Shown piece after piece: positions 1-9,159 of a stretch of 57,008 nt of DNA. Below the pieces are notes generated by a model. The model ran no database searches and was not told where the DNA came from. It worked only from the letters and a program-made list of their open reading frames with translations. A program made the position numbers and the translations under genes. Origin of the DNA: Deltaproteobacteria bacterium (GTDB lineage Bacteria; Desulfobacterota; BSN033; WVXP01); assembly GCA_019308905.1 (NCBI GenBank), contig JAFDHF010000014.1, forward strand, positions 1-57,008, in the 5' to 3' direction. How positions within the stretch are numbered: the first letter of the stretch is position 1; each line of letters begins with the position of its first letter.

Positions 1-360
1 TCCCGTACTACCATCCCTCACCAAGGCTAAATTCTCCATCTTCCTCGCATACGGCTTATCAATATCAGAAATATCCAGGGCTATCACCGCATCGGGATTT
101 ACCCTGCCCGCACCATCGGCCAATAAGTTTCCGTTTATCTGCCCCGTGAGATCGTGCTTGCCGATATTCCTCGATAACCTTCCCTCGGTCTTAATCAAAG
201 GAATCTGTTCGTTTAAGCTCCTTGAGATGCTGGAGAGCTTCACATCCTTGCTTGCCTGAATCCCATAAAGCATCTGAACCATAAACTTCCTTCCAGGCTT
301 CTGAAAGCCACAAGAGATCTTATGGGCAAATTTTGATTTTTCCAGCAATTTTGCTATCAT
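1..360 (-). pseudogene. transposase, N-terminal part (runs off the window edge)
   Basis: An open frame of 120 codons runs from an ATG at 358-360 to the window edge without a stop. It reads as the N-terminal part of an IS4-like DDE transposase: a basic start (MIAKLLEKSKFAHK), then a segment with ALDISDIDKPYARK and MENLALVRDG, the usual first-aspartate region of such enzymes. It is too incomplete to say whether the whole gene is intact; it is typed as pseudogene only because it is partial here. An AGGAGG lies 12 nt upstream of the ATG, and a second ATG at 365-367 in another frame soon meets a stop. Family assignment is from recall. Confidence 0.6.
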
Positions 361-367
361 TGTCCAT

Positions 368-439
368 GGGTTCCTCCTTGCGGTCCTGAGAGTTTCCTCA
401 AAATTCTCCCTCGAAACTCTTCTACCATAGGAGGAACCC
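368..439. repeat. large nested hairpin just upstream of the transposase
   Basis: GGGTTCCTCC (368-377) pairs perfectly with GGAGGAACCC (430-439), and inside it AGAGTTTC (389-396) pairs with GAAACTCT (413-420). The outer arm contains the ribosome binding site of the transposase on the minus strand, so the fold would mask translation start. This fits the end of an insertion sequence with built-in protection against read-through expression; that role is inference. Confidence 0.55.
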
Positions 440-440
440 C

Positions 441-977
441 CATTTCCACTTCTTCATATCAGCTTCCCCTTGCCTCCCAATAACTTACCTCACTACCCTC
501 CAAAATTCTGGGGAAAGTCCTGTGATTCGTCCCATTGACACCAAAAGGGCGGGGTGATAGGTTGGAAACGGTGGGGGTCGCCCCAAGCGGGAATCCGAGT
601 GGAGACTTTTCGGGGCCGAGCATGACTGGAGCGTTGTGTGGAGAAAAGACCCCGGGGTGCGTCGTCTGGTCACTCAATCTCAAACTTGGACAGCGAATGA
701 CCCCTCGTTCATGCCTCCCTGCATAGTTTTCCTGCCGGCAACGGTAAGATTCCTACTCCTCGGCTTGGGTCGTTTCAACAATGCCCTGTTTGAAAAGGTC
801 CGGGCCGGCGGTATCTCGAAGCTTCCGGATGCCGTGAAAGGCTGAAAGGGGGATACCGGTCGTGGTCCCCCTTGTGGAGAGAGGCACCGACGGTAACAGG
901 AGCGGATTTTTCGGGTCGAGACCCCGGGGCCGGGGGCCTGCAAGTGAAAGAACGAACGTGACGGGAGGAAAGGATTG
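441..977. other. intergenic region without a recognisable gene
   Basis: No frame in these 537 bases gives a protein I recognise; the small open frames lack ribosome binding sites and overlap on both strands. The only candidate signal is the weak plus-strand promoter at 535-563. Confidence 0.6.
535..563 (+). promoter_or_regulatory. possible sigma70 promoter for the 978-4287 genes
   Basis: TTGACA at 535-540 is followed after 17 nt by TAGGTT (558-563), a poor -10 match. It would give a leader of over 400 nt to the first gene, so it is only a candidate. Confidence 0.25.
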
Positions 978-2012
978 ATGAAGGCATTGGTCAAGTATGC
1001 AAGGGGCGAGGGAAACATGGAGATTCGCGAGGTTCCGGAACCCTCTCCGGATGCGAATCAGGTCAAGATCGAGGTCAAGGGAGCCGGCATCTGCGGCTCG
1101 GACCTCCACATATACCACGACGAGATAGACATTCCCATAAGGACCCCTGTGGTTGTGGGCCATGAGTTCTGCGGGGTGATCGTAGAGGTCGGATCAGGCG
1201 TCTCCGACTGGCACGTGGGCGACAGGGTGACAGGTGAGACGGCTTTCTCGGTGTGCGAGCGGTGTGAGTACTGCCGCACCGGAAACTACAACCTCTGCAC
1301 CGAACGGAAGGGGATAGGCTTCTGGTTCAACGGGGCCTTTACCAAGTACGTCGTTATCCCGGACAAGAGGCTCCACAGACTCCCGGACAACGTGGATTTT
1401 GTCTCCGGTGCACTCTGTGAGCCCCTCTCTGTGGTGATCCACGGGGCCATCGAACTCTCCCGCATCGACCCGGGAGACACGGTTCTGGTTTCGGGAATGG
1501 GTGCTATCGGGCTACTGGCCGCCCAGGTTGCAAGGTCAGAAGGGGCGAGGGTGATCATTTCCGGAACCTCGCAGGATGCGAAGCGCTTCGATCTGGCCAG
1601 GTCTCTCGGGTTCGAGGAGTGCGTGAACGTGGAACAGGAGGATCTGACGGGAATTCTGGAGACGGCTACCCGCGGCAGAGGAGTGGACGTGGTGCTTGAG
1701 TGTTCCGGGGCTCCTGAGGCTGCCAGAGTCGGGCTGGAGGTGATCAAGAAGCAGGGTGTTTACGCACAGATCGGCCTTTTCGGAATGCCCTTCGAGATCA
1801 ATTTCGAGAAGATAGCATACAAGGAGCTCCGGGTGAGCGGATGTTTCAGCCAGCGGTGGACGGCCTGGGAGAGGTCTCTCAAACTGCTGGAAAGGGGCGT
1901 CGTGAAGACCAGACCTCTGGTGACCGATATCCTGCCAATCGAGAGGTGGGAGGAGGGGTACCGCAAGTTTGAGACCAAGGAGAGCACAAAGGTCGTGCTG
2001 ATACCTCAGTAG
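978..2012 (+). CDS. zinc-dependent alcohol/polyol dehydrogenase (MDR family)
   Basis: A 344-residue medium-chain dehydrogenase that should oxidise a polyol or sugar alcohol with NAD(P)+. The catalytic zinc region reads CGICGSD with GHEFCG about 25 residues on. The structural zinc lobe has the four cysteines of CERCEYCRTGNYNLC, and the Rossmann motif GMGAIG follows. The overall look is of sorbitol or threonine dehydrogenases. The ATG at 978 has GGAGG 9 nt upstream; a TTG directly before it is in frame but less likely. It heads a plus-strand group with an RpiB-type and a fucose-isomerase-like enzyme, so polyol to ketose oxidation is the probable job. The substrate is not shown by the sequence. 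Confidence 0.85.
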   Translation: MKALVKYARGEGNMEIREVPEPSPDANQVKIEVKGAGICGSDLHIYHDEIDIPIRTPVVVGHEFCGVIVEVGSGVSDWHVGDRVTGETAFSVCERCEYCRTGNYNLCTERKGIGFWFNGAFTKYVVIPDKRLHRLPDNVDFVSGALCEPLSVVIHGAIELSRIDPGDTVLVSGMGAIGLLAAQVARSEGARVIISGTSQDAKRFDLARSLGFEECVNVEQEDLTGILETATRGRGVDVVLECSGAPEAARVGLEVIKKQGVYAQIGLFGMPFEINFEKIAYKELRVSGCFSQRWTAWERSLKLLERGVVKTRPLVTDILPIERWEEGYRKFETKESTKVVLIPQ

Positions 2013-2179
2013 TCCGACCGTGGAGGCCGGACCGATGGGGAAATAGGACTGTACGGACCTTCCCTGCACCGGCGGCCGACCCTTACGCTGCCCCCTTTGT
2101 AGGCGGGGTTCCTGTGGCGGAGAGAGCGATTTTCATGGTATAGATATTCAGATCCAAACCGAGAAGAGGAGGATCCCAT

Positions 2180-2626
2180 ATGAAGACCATAGCCATCGGA
2201 TGCGACCCCAACGCTGCTGAACTCAAGGAGGTGATAAAGAAACACCTCAACGATCTCGGCTACGAGTGGGAGGACTACGGAAGCGAGGATCCCATTTACG
2301 CAAACGTCGCGATCAGGGTCGCTGAAGCAGTGGCATCGGGAAAACACGATCGTGCCATTCTCATCTGCGGCACCGGGATCGGCATGTGCATCGCGGCGAA
2401 CAAGGTGCCGGGAGCCTATGCCGCCCTCTGCGCCAATGCATACTCGACAGAGCGGTCCAGAAAGAGCAACAACGCCAACATCATGACCCTCGGCTCCCAG
2501 GTGACCGGGGTTGAGCTTGCCAAGAGCCTGGTCACGATCTGGATGAATTCGGAATATACCCCGGGAGGAAGGTCAGAGCCGAAGATCCAGAGGATATACG
2601 AATACGCCAGGGAGCACCAGAAGTAG
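2180..2626 (+). CDS. RpiB/LacAB-family sugar-phosphate isomerase
   Basis: A 148-residue aldose-ketose isomerase of the RpiB/LacA/LacB family, the usual length. The hallmark segment CGTGIGMCIAANKVPG carries the active-site cysteine, and KSNNANIMTLG follows near residue 100. The family isomerises ribose-5-P/ribulose-5-P, galactose-6-P/tagatose-6-P or, in tetritol catabolism, D-erythrulose-4-P/D-erythrose-4-P (EryI/DerI type). Here the second position reads GCDPNAAELK rather than the common GxDHAG start, as in specialised members. A clear GAGGAGG lies before the ATG. With EltD-like and DhaK/DhaL genes elsewhere in the window a tetrulose-phosphate substrate is plausible but inferred. Confidence 0.85.
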   Translation: MKTIAIGCDPNAAELKEVIKKHLNDLGYEWEDYGSEDPIYANVAIRVAEAVASGKHDRAILICGTGIGMCIAANKVPGAYAALCANAYSTERSRKSNNANIMTLGSQVTGVELAKSLVTIWMNSEYTPGGRSEPKIQRIYEYAREHQK

Positions 2627-2700
2627 CAGAGGCGGCAAACAGCGGGGAAGGGCGATAATCCTGGGCCTTCGGACCGGGGGGACCCGCAAGGAGGGAGAGA

Positions 2701-4287
2701 ATGAAGGGGAAGAAGATCTACCTCATCTCAAACGGGGATTTTCGTGATTCCGTGGGCGAGGTCTGCTGGCCGAAACAGGAGGAGACGCTGGAGGCGGTCA
2801 GCCAGGCCTTCGCCAGACTCGGCCGGGAGACCGAGGTTCTCCCCGGGTATGATGCCGGACGCAAACACGGATTCCTGACAAGACAGTACGAGGGGGCTCG
2901 TGTGTTCTCGAATATCGACCCGACCGCTCCCGTGGCGGTGGTGCTCAGCTCCTGGGCCTATGCCCACCACGTGGCGGGCAGCCTCCAGACCCACAAGGGC
3001 CCGATCCTCCTCGTGGCCAACTTCGACGGTACCTGGCCGGGTCTCGTCTCACTCCTGAACCACGCCGCCACCCTGGAGAGGCTCTGGGTGAAACATTCGC
3101 GCCTGTGGAGCGAGACCTTTACGGACGACCCGGTCTTCATGGAGCGGCTCTCTGCGTGGTGCGACAGCGGGGTGATTCAGTACGATTCGTCACACCTCGT
3201 GGAGGCTCAAAGGCTCAGATTGTCCCCGGAGGCTCAGAGCCTCGGCGAAAGACTCGCTCGGGATATCATCCGCAACAAGCGGATCATGGGACAGCTCGAC
3301 CCGGGGTGCATGGGGATGCTTAATGCCGTCATGAATCCCGCCAAACTGGGAGCCATGGGTACGCCCATCGAGTTGCTGAACCAGTCGGACCTGGTTGCGG
3401 AGATGTCTCTCGTATCGGATGAGGAAGCCCAGAACCATTTGAATTGGCTCGTCGGGAAGGGGGTTTGGTTCGACTGGGGTACGGACTACCGGGATCATCT
3501 CGTCCACAGTCAGGTATTGACCCAGATGAAGATGTACTCCGCGGCAGCACGGATCTACCAGCGCTACGGGCTCAGTGCCATAGGCATCCCCTACCAGTAT
3601 GGTCTCGTCCGTTCGGTGCCCGCCTCGGATCTCGTTGAGGGGATGCTGAACAACTCAGACCGTCCCGACGTGGTCGATCCTGAGACGGGTGGAGTGGTCT
3701 GCCAGGGCAAGCCCATAGTCCATTTCAACGAAGGAGACATTGGGTCGGGTGTCCCGCAGGTACTCATGCACGACATCTACCAGCTGAAGGGCATGCCGCC
3801 TGAGACCACTCTCCACGACATCCGTTGGGGCCGGCAGTACGAGGGCAGGTTTGTCTGGGTCCTCGAGATTTCCGGTGGTGCACCGCCCGCTCATTTCGGC
3901 GGCTGGAACAGAGTGAAGGTCTATCGCCAACCGAAGATGTACTTTCCCCTCGGCGGCGGGACCTGCTCAGGCGTCTCGAAACCAGGGAAGATCACCTGGG
4001 CGCGCTTCTACGAGCGCTTCGGCGAAATCGGCATGGACTGCGGAACAGGGGAAGTCCTGGAACTGCCGGAACAAGAAGTCAGGGATCGCCTGGAAAAGAC
4101 CACGGCCGAGTGGCCCATTGCAAACGTGCACATTCCCGGCTACGGGCGGGACCAGTGCATGGCCTCCCATATGTCGAACCATATAACCATCGGGTATGGA
4201 GAAATCCTCGAAGAGCTGGTCGCAACCTGCCTCCATCTCGGCATACCTACCAGGGTGGCCGGAGACGTCAAAGCCACACTCCAGTGA
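2701..4287 (+). CDS. L-fucose/arabinose isomerase-like protein
   Basis: A 528-residue protein resembling the L-fucose/D-arabinose isomerase superfamily, somewhat shorter than the 590-residue FucI. The central segment GMLNAVMNPAKLG followed by LLNQSDLVAEM corresponds to the stretch before the metal site in FucI. HFNEGDIGSG and EISGGAPPAHFGG follow, and the C-terminal HMSNHITIGYGE supplies a late histidine. It should interconvert an aldose and a ketose using a divalent metal. AAGGAGGGAGAGA precedes the ATG. It closes the plus-strand catabolic group and ends 90 bp from the convergent permease gene. The real substrate and true isomerase activity remain open. Confidence 0.7.
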   Translation: MKGKKIYLISNGDFRDSVGEVCWPKQEETLEAVSQAFARLGRETEVLPGYDAGRKHGFLTRQYEGARVFSNIDPTAPVAVVLSSWAYAHHVAGSLQTHKGPILLVANFDGTWPGLVSLLNHAATLERLWVKHSRLWSETFTDDPVFMERLSAWCDSGVIQYDSSHLVEAQRLRLSPEAQSLGERLARDIIRNKRIMGQLDPGCMGMLNAVMNPAKLGAMGTPIELLNQSDLVAEMSLVSDEEAQNHLNWLVGKGVWFDWGTDYRDHLVHSQVLTQMKMYSAAARIYQRYGLSAIGIPYQYGLVRSVPASDLVEGMLNNSDRPDVVDPETGGVVCQGKPIVHFNEGDIGSGVPQVLMHDIYQLKGMPPETTLHDIRWGRQYEGRFVWVLEISGGAPPAHFGGWNRVKVYRQPKMYFPLGGGTCSGVSKPGKITWARFYERFGEIGMDCGTGEVLELPEQEVRDRLEKTTAEWPIANVHIPGYGRDQCMASHMSNHITIGYGEILEELVATCLHLGIPTRVAGDVKATLQ

Positions 4288-4377
4288 GGTTCACGCACTG
4301 CCCCCTTTGCGTTGTTTCCTCTTTGCCCGGCCCTATGAGGTGAGACCCCGGAGGCGGGCGGGCCTCTCTGTCCCTTC

Positions 4378-5229
4378 TCAGCCCTTCAGGGCTCCGAAGG
4401 TCAGCCCCCGCACTATGAAACGCTGGACAGAGAGAGCCAGGACGACCGGAGGGAGGACTGCCACCAGACCGCGCACCGATGTGATCCAGAACTGAACCCC
4501 CTGGACATTTCCCGTACCGGCGATCTGGAGGGGAATCGTCACAGCCCGCTGGTAGGCCAGACTCAAGGCAAAGAGGTATTCGTTCCAGGTAAAGGCAAAG
4601 ACGAGGATCCCCGCCGCTACAAGACCGGAACCGGCCAGTGGGAGAGCCACCTTGTAGAAGATGGCAAAGCTGCTGCATCCCTCGACACGGGCCGCCTCAT
4701 CCAACTCGGGCGGGATCTCCCTGAAGATGTCGCGCATGATGAGCACAACGAAAGGGAGGTTGATAGTCGTATTGACCAGGATGAGGGCGAGTTGGGAGTC
4801 CACCAGCCTGGCAGCCTTGAACATGAGCAGGAAGGGGATGACGAGAACCACGGGAGGCAGCATTCTCTGGGAGAGGAAAAAGATCAGTATATTCTTGTTG
4901 CTCCACCTCCGGAAACGATACCTGGCCAGACTGAACCCGGCCATGCTCCCCAGGAACAGGGTGAGCAGAGAGGTCGTCACGGCAATTGAGAGGCTGTTCT
5001 TGAGCCCCTTTGAAAGCTCCGGCCAGCGCCTGCCGATCTCCTGTTTCCAGTTCTCCAGGGTGGGTTGATAGTCAACAAAGGGAATGAGCTTCGTCCCCAG
5101 CGTGTCCTTGGGATGCTTGAAGGAGGTCACAATCACCCAGTAAAAGGGAAAAACGGCCCAGATGCTCAAGAGGATCAGAACCGCATAGACAAGGATGGAT
5201 GTCGGCCTGCTCGATCTACCACTGTACAT
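4378..5229 (-). CDS. CUT1 ABC importer permease, MalG type (importer 1)
   Basis: A 283-residue inner-membrane permease with six predicted hydrophobic segments. It has the MalG-type coupling loop EAARVEGCSSFAIF and ends in the usual RFIVRGLTFGALKG tail. It forms the channel with the MalF-type partner encoded 75 bp upstream, powered by the ATPase at 8002-9111. It is the last gene of the IclR-ATPase-binding protein-permease-permease run and ends convergently with the isomerase gene. The substrate is unknown; a sugar or polyol is expected. Confidence 0.9.
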   Translation of the reverse strand: MYSGRSSRPTSILVYAVLILLSIWAVFPFYWVIVTSFKHPKDTLGTKLIPFVDYQPTLENWKQEIGRRWPELSKGLKNSLSIAVTTSLLTLFLGSMAGFSLARYRFRRWSNKNILIFFLSQRMLPPVVLVIPFLLMFKAARLVDSQLALILVNTTINLPFVVLIMRDIFREIPPELDEAARVEGCSSFAIFYKVALPLAGSGLVAAGILVFAFTWNEYLFALSLAYQRAVTIPLQIAGTGNVQGVQFWITSVRGLVAVLPPVVLALSVQRFIVRGLTFGALKG

Positions 5230-5304
5230 ATTCGCCCCCTTTGCTCTCCTCTCCGGCGAAACAGGAGGTTCTGTCCGCCCTCTCGGTCGAAGGTCGATCT
5301 CTCC

Positions 5305-6264
5305 TCATTCGTAGACCTCGGTGAACCGGCTGATCCTGAAGAGGAGCGAAAAGAGAATCAGGATCGCAAGGAGAAAGAGAAAAGCCAGAGCCGCCCCTCG
5401 GCCCAGGGTGAAGTGCTTGAGAGCCGTCTTGTATGTAAAAATCGAATAACTCTCAGTTGCCAAGCCCGGCCCTCCGTATGTGAGGGCATAGGGCACGTCG
5501 AAGAGTTTCAAGGCTTCTATGAGGCGCAACATCAGCGCGGTCAGAAAGGCCGGGCGGAGAAATGGGAAGGTCACACGGCGAAAAACCTCCAAATCGGAGT
5601 TCGTGTCGAGATAGGCCGCCTCGGCCAGATCCTCGGGTACCAGCTGGAGACCCGCCAGAATGACCAGAAAACAGAACGGGGTCCATTCCCATATGTCGAG
5701 CAGGATGATCGTGAAGGGGGCCACCTTGGGGTCGGCTGTCCAGGCCACAGGCCCCATACCAAAGAGGGAGAGAAAACTGTTGAGGGGGCCGGTCTCGAAG
5801 ACCAGGGTAAAGGCTAGAAACCCCAGGGCCACGGGGGGTGTGAAAAGCGGCAGCAGGAATACCAGCCTGAAAAACCGCTTTCCCTTGATCTCGCGGTTGA
5901 CCAGGATGGCCATGATCAGGCCCAGCCCGAGCTCCACGCTTACTGCCACGGCGACAAAAATCGCGGTGAACCGGACCGAGGCCCAGAACTTGTAATCTCG
6001 AAAAACCCTAGAGTAGTTCGAGAGACCGGCAAAGGAGGTGGTCACCCCGGCCCCCTTGTGGAGAAAGCTGATATACAGGGCGTAGAAGAGTGGATAGATG
6101 ACCATTCCCACGATCCAGACAATGGCCGGAGCCAGGAGCAGGACCTTTATGTGTCTCTCCCTTGTCTGACTCGGTATCTGACGAAGGATGAAGAGGATAA
6201 CCAGCAGGCCGATAAAGACCACGATCCACCGTGAAACCGGAAACCCGAGTATGAGATATTCCAT
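5305..6264 (-). CDS. CUT1 ABC importer permease, MalF type (importer 1)
   Basis: A 319-residue permease with an extra N-terminal hydrophobic segment (residues 10-27) before the MalF-like core of six segments. The cytoplasmic coupling loop reads EAAYLDTNSDLEVFRRV, where the conserved glycine of the EAA-DGA consensus is missing. AFTLVFETGPLN and LTYGGPG are typical for the family. It lies 64 bp downstream of the binding-protein gene, with an intercistronic hairpin between them. Partner of the MalG-type permease at 4378-5229. Confidence 0.9.
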   Translation of the reverse strand: MEYLILGFPVSRWIVVFIGLLVILFILRQIPSQTRERHIKVLLLAPAIVWIVGMVIYPLFYALYISFLHKGAGVTTSFAGLSNYSRVFRDYKFWASVRFTAIFVAVAVSVELGLGLIMAILVNREIKGKRFFRLVFLLPLFTPPVALGFLAFTLVFETGPLNSFLSLFGMGPVAWTADPKVAPFTIILLDIWEWTPFCFLVILAGLQLVPEDLAEAAYLDTNSDLEVFRRVTFPFLRPAFLTALMLRLIEALKLFDVPYALTYGGPGLATESYSIFTYKTALKHFTLGRGAALAFLFLLAILILFSLLFRISRFTEVYE

Positions 6265-6280
6265 CCTTGCCCCTCAAGGG

Positions 6281-6316
6281 GGATGAGGGAGGAGAACCCG
6301 TCCTTCCCCCTCATCC
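6281..6316 (-). promoter_or_regulatory. intercistronic hairpin between binding protein and permease (importer 1)
   Basis: GGATGAGGG (6281-6289) pairs with CCCTCATCC (6308-6316), extended inward by AGGA/TCCT with a 3-nt bulge. It sits between the stop of the binding-protein gene and the start of the permease gene and has no U-tract. This fits partial termination or 3'-end protection that keeps binding protein more abundant than permease, as in malE-malF; inference from position. Confidence 0.5.
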
Positions 6317-6328
6317 ACCCGGACACTG

Positions 6329-7879
6329 CTACTTCGTGTAGCCTACGTCTTCCCTGAAGTACCTGAGCTGCTCGGATCTTCCCAGTTGATCCGTGATGTC
6401 CTCCCAGTCCTGAGCACAGCGATCGAGGGCCTTTTTGGGGCTGAGCTGCCCGGTGATGGCTGCCTGTAACTGTTCATCCAGGGCATCCACGTACTGGAAG
6501 GTACCGGGGATTCTCAGGTTGGGCAGCCAGACCTTGCCCATGAAGTAGTTCTCGTAGAAGGCTTTCTCGTACTCAATCGCATCGTTGCGGTTCCAGCCGG
6601 ACTCGACCCAACTGTCGACCGTCGCCTGGCCTCCGTGGTCCTTGAAGAACTCGGTGTAGGTTCCCATGTTGATCCCCGTGAACCCATGGGTAACGTTCCA
6701 GAAATGGACATCACTCCGGGCATGGAAGGCGGCCAGGTGATAGACGGCCTCCGGATGCTTGGTCTGCTTGAAAATAAAGATGCTCCAGGAGGGCCCGATC
6801 GTGTTGACAACGAAATTCGGTTTGTCCATCTTCACCCACTTCTTGGTGGCGGCGTTCCAGACCTCCTTGGTCCCCGGAAGGATGCTGCAGCCTATCTTCC
6901 CCTTTACCTTGGACCGTTCCTCTTCCTGGACCAGGGCGCCGTGGTCGCCATAGCCGTAGTTGAAGATGGCATTGCCTGCCAGAAAATCCCCCCACATCTC
7001 GCCCAGTCCCCAGCCTGCCTGGGCAGGGGAACCGGCCTTGTACAGGCGAACGGCCATCTCCATGGCCCGCACATAGCCGGGCTCGTTGATCAGCGGCCTC
7101 ATATCCTCGGGGTCGAACCAGTAGGCGTTGCTCGCGTCGGTCACACGACCCTCCTCGGCTCCTGGAACTATCATATAGGCCGAGGCGAGGGAGAAGAAGT
7201 GCCACATGGCCTGCTCCCCCTTCTTCCAGGACTGGGAGATCCCGTGGTCCGGCTTGCCGTCGCCGTTCCAATCCTTGCCGTTGAAAAACTCCGCAACATC
7301 GGCCAGTTCCTCCCAGGTTCGGGGAGGCACATGGTAGGCGTATCCCTTCTCTTTCTTGAAGGCCTCCTGCCATTTCGGATCGGTAAGAATGTCTTTTCGA
7401 TAGATCAGGGTATGGCAGTCGTAGTCGTTGGAGGCAAGATAGCGAACCCCTTTCCAGAAGTGGATCGAGCGCTGGGGCTCTACCACATCATCGGGATTCC
7501 ATTTGGGGAATCGGGGGTCGTTCATCCATTTCTCGATGGGAACCAGAAAATCGCCCTTGACCAGATCCCCCATCAACCAGACCGGGCCGTCAAAGCCGTC
7601 GAATCCCCCTGCTCCCGTGTAGAGGTCGGTCATGATCTTTTCACGGATCTGAGCGATGGGAACCTCGATAATATTGAGCTTGGCACCGGTCATCTCCTCC
7701 CACTGGGGCCGCCACTGGTAGAGTGCTCCAGAGATGGCTCCCCTTTGGCCCGCGGCCAGAACCCCGATGTTGATGGTGACGCCCTCAAAGGGTCTGTTGC
7801 CCGCCGCAACCGGTGTCGAGAGCACCAACGCCAGACAGAGGGCAAACAAGGCCAAGAATCCGAATCCAAATCTCTTCAT
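6329..7879 (-). CDS. ABC sugar-binding lipoprotein-like/periplasmic protein (importer 1)
   Basis: A 516-residue extracellular solute-binding protein with a Sec signal peptide (MKRFGFGFLALFALCLALVL, then STPVAAG as likely cleavage region, no lipobox). The mature part has the large alpha/beta features of CUT1 binding proteins. Around residue 200 it carries KDWNGDGKPDHG, a DxDG-type calcium-binding loop seen in some long members. It delivers substrate to the permeases at 4378-6264. GGGAGGTGACTT precedes the ATG. Substrate unknown; nearby polyol enzymes point to a small polyol or sugar. Confidence 0.88.
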   Translation of the reverse strand: MKRFGFGFLALFALCLALVLSTPVAAGNRPFEGVTINIGVLAAGQRGAISGALYQWRPQWEEMTGAKLNIIEVPIAQIREKIMTDLYTGAGGFDGFDGPVWLMGDLVKGDFLVPIEKWMNDPRFPKWNPDDVVEPQRSIHFWKGVRYLASNDYDCHTLIYRKDILTDPKWQEAFKKEKGYAYHVPPRTWEELADVAEFFNGKDWNGDGKPDHGISQSWKKGEQAMWHFFSLASAYMIVPGAEEGRVTDASNAYWFDPEDMRPLINEPGYVRAMEMAVRLYKAGSPAQAGWGLGEMWGDFLAGNAIFNYGYGDHGALVQEEERSKVKGKIGCSILPGTKEVWNAATKKWVKMDKPNFVVNTIGPSWSIFIFKQTKHPEAVYHLAAFHARSDVHFWNVTHGFTGINMGTYTEFFKDHGGQATVDSWVESGWNRNDAIEYEKAFYENYFMGKVWLPNLRIPGTFQYVDALDEQLQAAITGQLSPKKALDRCAQDWEDITDQLGRSEQLRYFREDVGYTK

Positions 7880-8001
7880 AAGTCACCTCCCTGTTTTGGC
7901 TAGAAATACGATCGAGACACGATGCTCAGCCTTTCACCTCCTTTCTCGGCAATGCAGAGTACAAGGGCCGGAACCCTCGAGATACATCCTCACGGACAAG
8001 G

Positions 8002-9111
8002 TCAACCAGGCGACAGGATCGCCTTCTCCGTTGCAGGGTCGAAGAAGTGCATCTCTCCCATGTCGAACCAGACGTCGACGCGGTCATGGGGCCTGGGCCG
8101 CCTCTTGGCACTCACCACGGATACGAACCTGAACGAATCGGAGACGAGAAAGAGATAGACGTTCGTACCTGTGGGCTCGCAGACTTCGACCTCCGCCCTC
8201 AGATCCGGCCTCTGAGAGTCACGACCCGCCGGCGGGGAAGTGTAGACGTGTTCCGGCCGGATCCCCAGAACGACCTCCTTCCCCTTGTAAGGCATAAGTC
8301 CTTCCTCAAGGTCTGCCGGGCACTCGATGTCCAGGGACCCTCCCTGCAGGCGGAGTCCCGAGTCGCCCCCGGCCACCTTCAAAGGGATGAAATTGATCGA
8401 AGGACTCCCGATAAAACCGGCAACAAACATGTTGACGGGTCTTTCGAAAAGCTCGAATGGCTCGCCCGACTGCTGGAGCTCTCCGTCTTTCATGACTACG
8501 ATCCGATCGGCCAGAGTCATGGCCTCCACCTGGTCGTGGGTCACATAGACGAAGGTCGTCTCGGTTCTCTCGTGGAGTTTCTCGAATTCGGCCCGCATCT
8601 GAACCCGCATCTTCGCGTCGAGGTTGCTCAGGGGTTCGTCAAAGAGGTAAACCCTCGGTTTCCTGGCAATGGCCCGGCCCACCGCCACCCGCTGCCGCTG
8701 GCCTCCCGACAGCTGACCGGGCTTTCTCCGGAGAAGATCCGCTATGCCCAACAGGTTTGCAGCCTCATGCACCCTCTTCTCTATCTCCTCCTTGGGGAAC
8801 TTTCTCAGCCTGAGACCAAAGGCCATGTTTTCGTACACATTGAGATGGGGGAAGAGCGCATAGTTCTGAAAAACCATGCCCACGTCCCTGTCCTTCGGGC
8901 TCACCTCGTTGACCCGGGTATCATCGATGTAGACGTCACCCTCTGTGGGTGACTCCAACCCGGCGATGATGCGGAGAACCGTCGTTTTTCCACACCCCGA
9001 AGGTCCAACAAGCACCACAAACCCCCTGTCCTCTATTTCGAGGTTGAGGTCCTTTACCGCCGTCACTTCGTCAAAATTCTTTACCAGATTCTTCAGCAGA
9101 ACTCTGGCCAT
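8002..9111 (-). CDS. CUT1 ABC importer ATPase, MalK/UgpC type (importer 1)
   Basis: A 369-residue ATPase with all catalytic motifs intact: Walker A GPSGCGKTT, Q-loop MVFQNYALFPHL, signature LSGGQRQRVAVGRA, Walker B LFDEPLSNLD and switch histidine VYVTHDQVEA. A C-terminal TOBE domain contains GIRPEHV. It should work as a homodimer, unlike the three double-ATPase loci in this window. The ATG at 9111 has AGGAGG 6 nt upstream; an in-frame TTG just before is less likely. It lies 48 bp after the IclR gene and 122 bp before the binding-protein gene. Confidence 0.92.
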   Translation of the reverse strand: MARVLLKNLVKNFDEVTAVKDLNLEIEDRGFVVLVGPSGCGKTTVLRIIAGLESPTEGDVYIDDTRVNEVSPKDRDVGMVFQNYALFPHLNVYENMAFGLRLRKFPKEEIEKRVHEAANLLGIADLLRRKPGQLSGGQRQRVAVGRAIARKPRVYLFDEPLSNLDAKMRVQMRAEFEKLHERTETTFVYVTHDQVEAMTLADRIVVMKDGELQQSGEPFELFERPVNMFVAGFIGSPSINFIPLKVAGGDSGLRLQGGSLDIECPADLEEGLMPYKGKEVVLGIRPEHVYTSPPAGRDSQRPDLRAEVEVCEPTGTNVYLFLVSDSFRFVSVVSAKRRPRPHDRVDVWFDMGEMHFFDPATEKAILSPG

Positions 9112-9159
9112 CAAGCCCTCCTCCTCGCCCTCCGTTCTTCCACGGTCCGGCCGAATCGC

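Noticed and set aside
6635-7903. 422-codon plus-strand frame
   Set aside because: Antisense to the importer 1 binding-protein gene, which has a signal peptide and family motifs.
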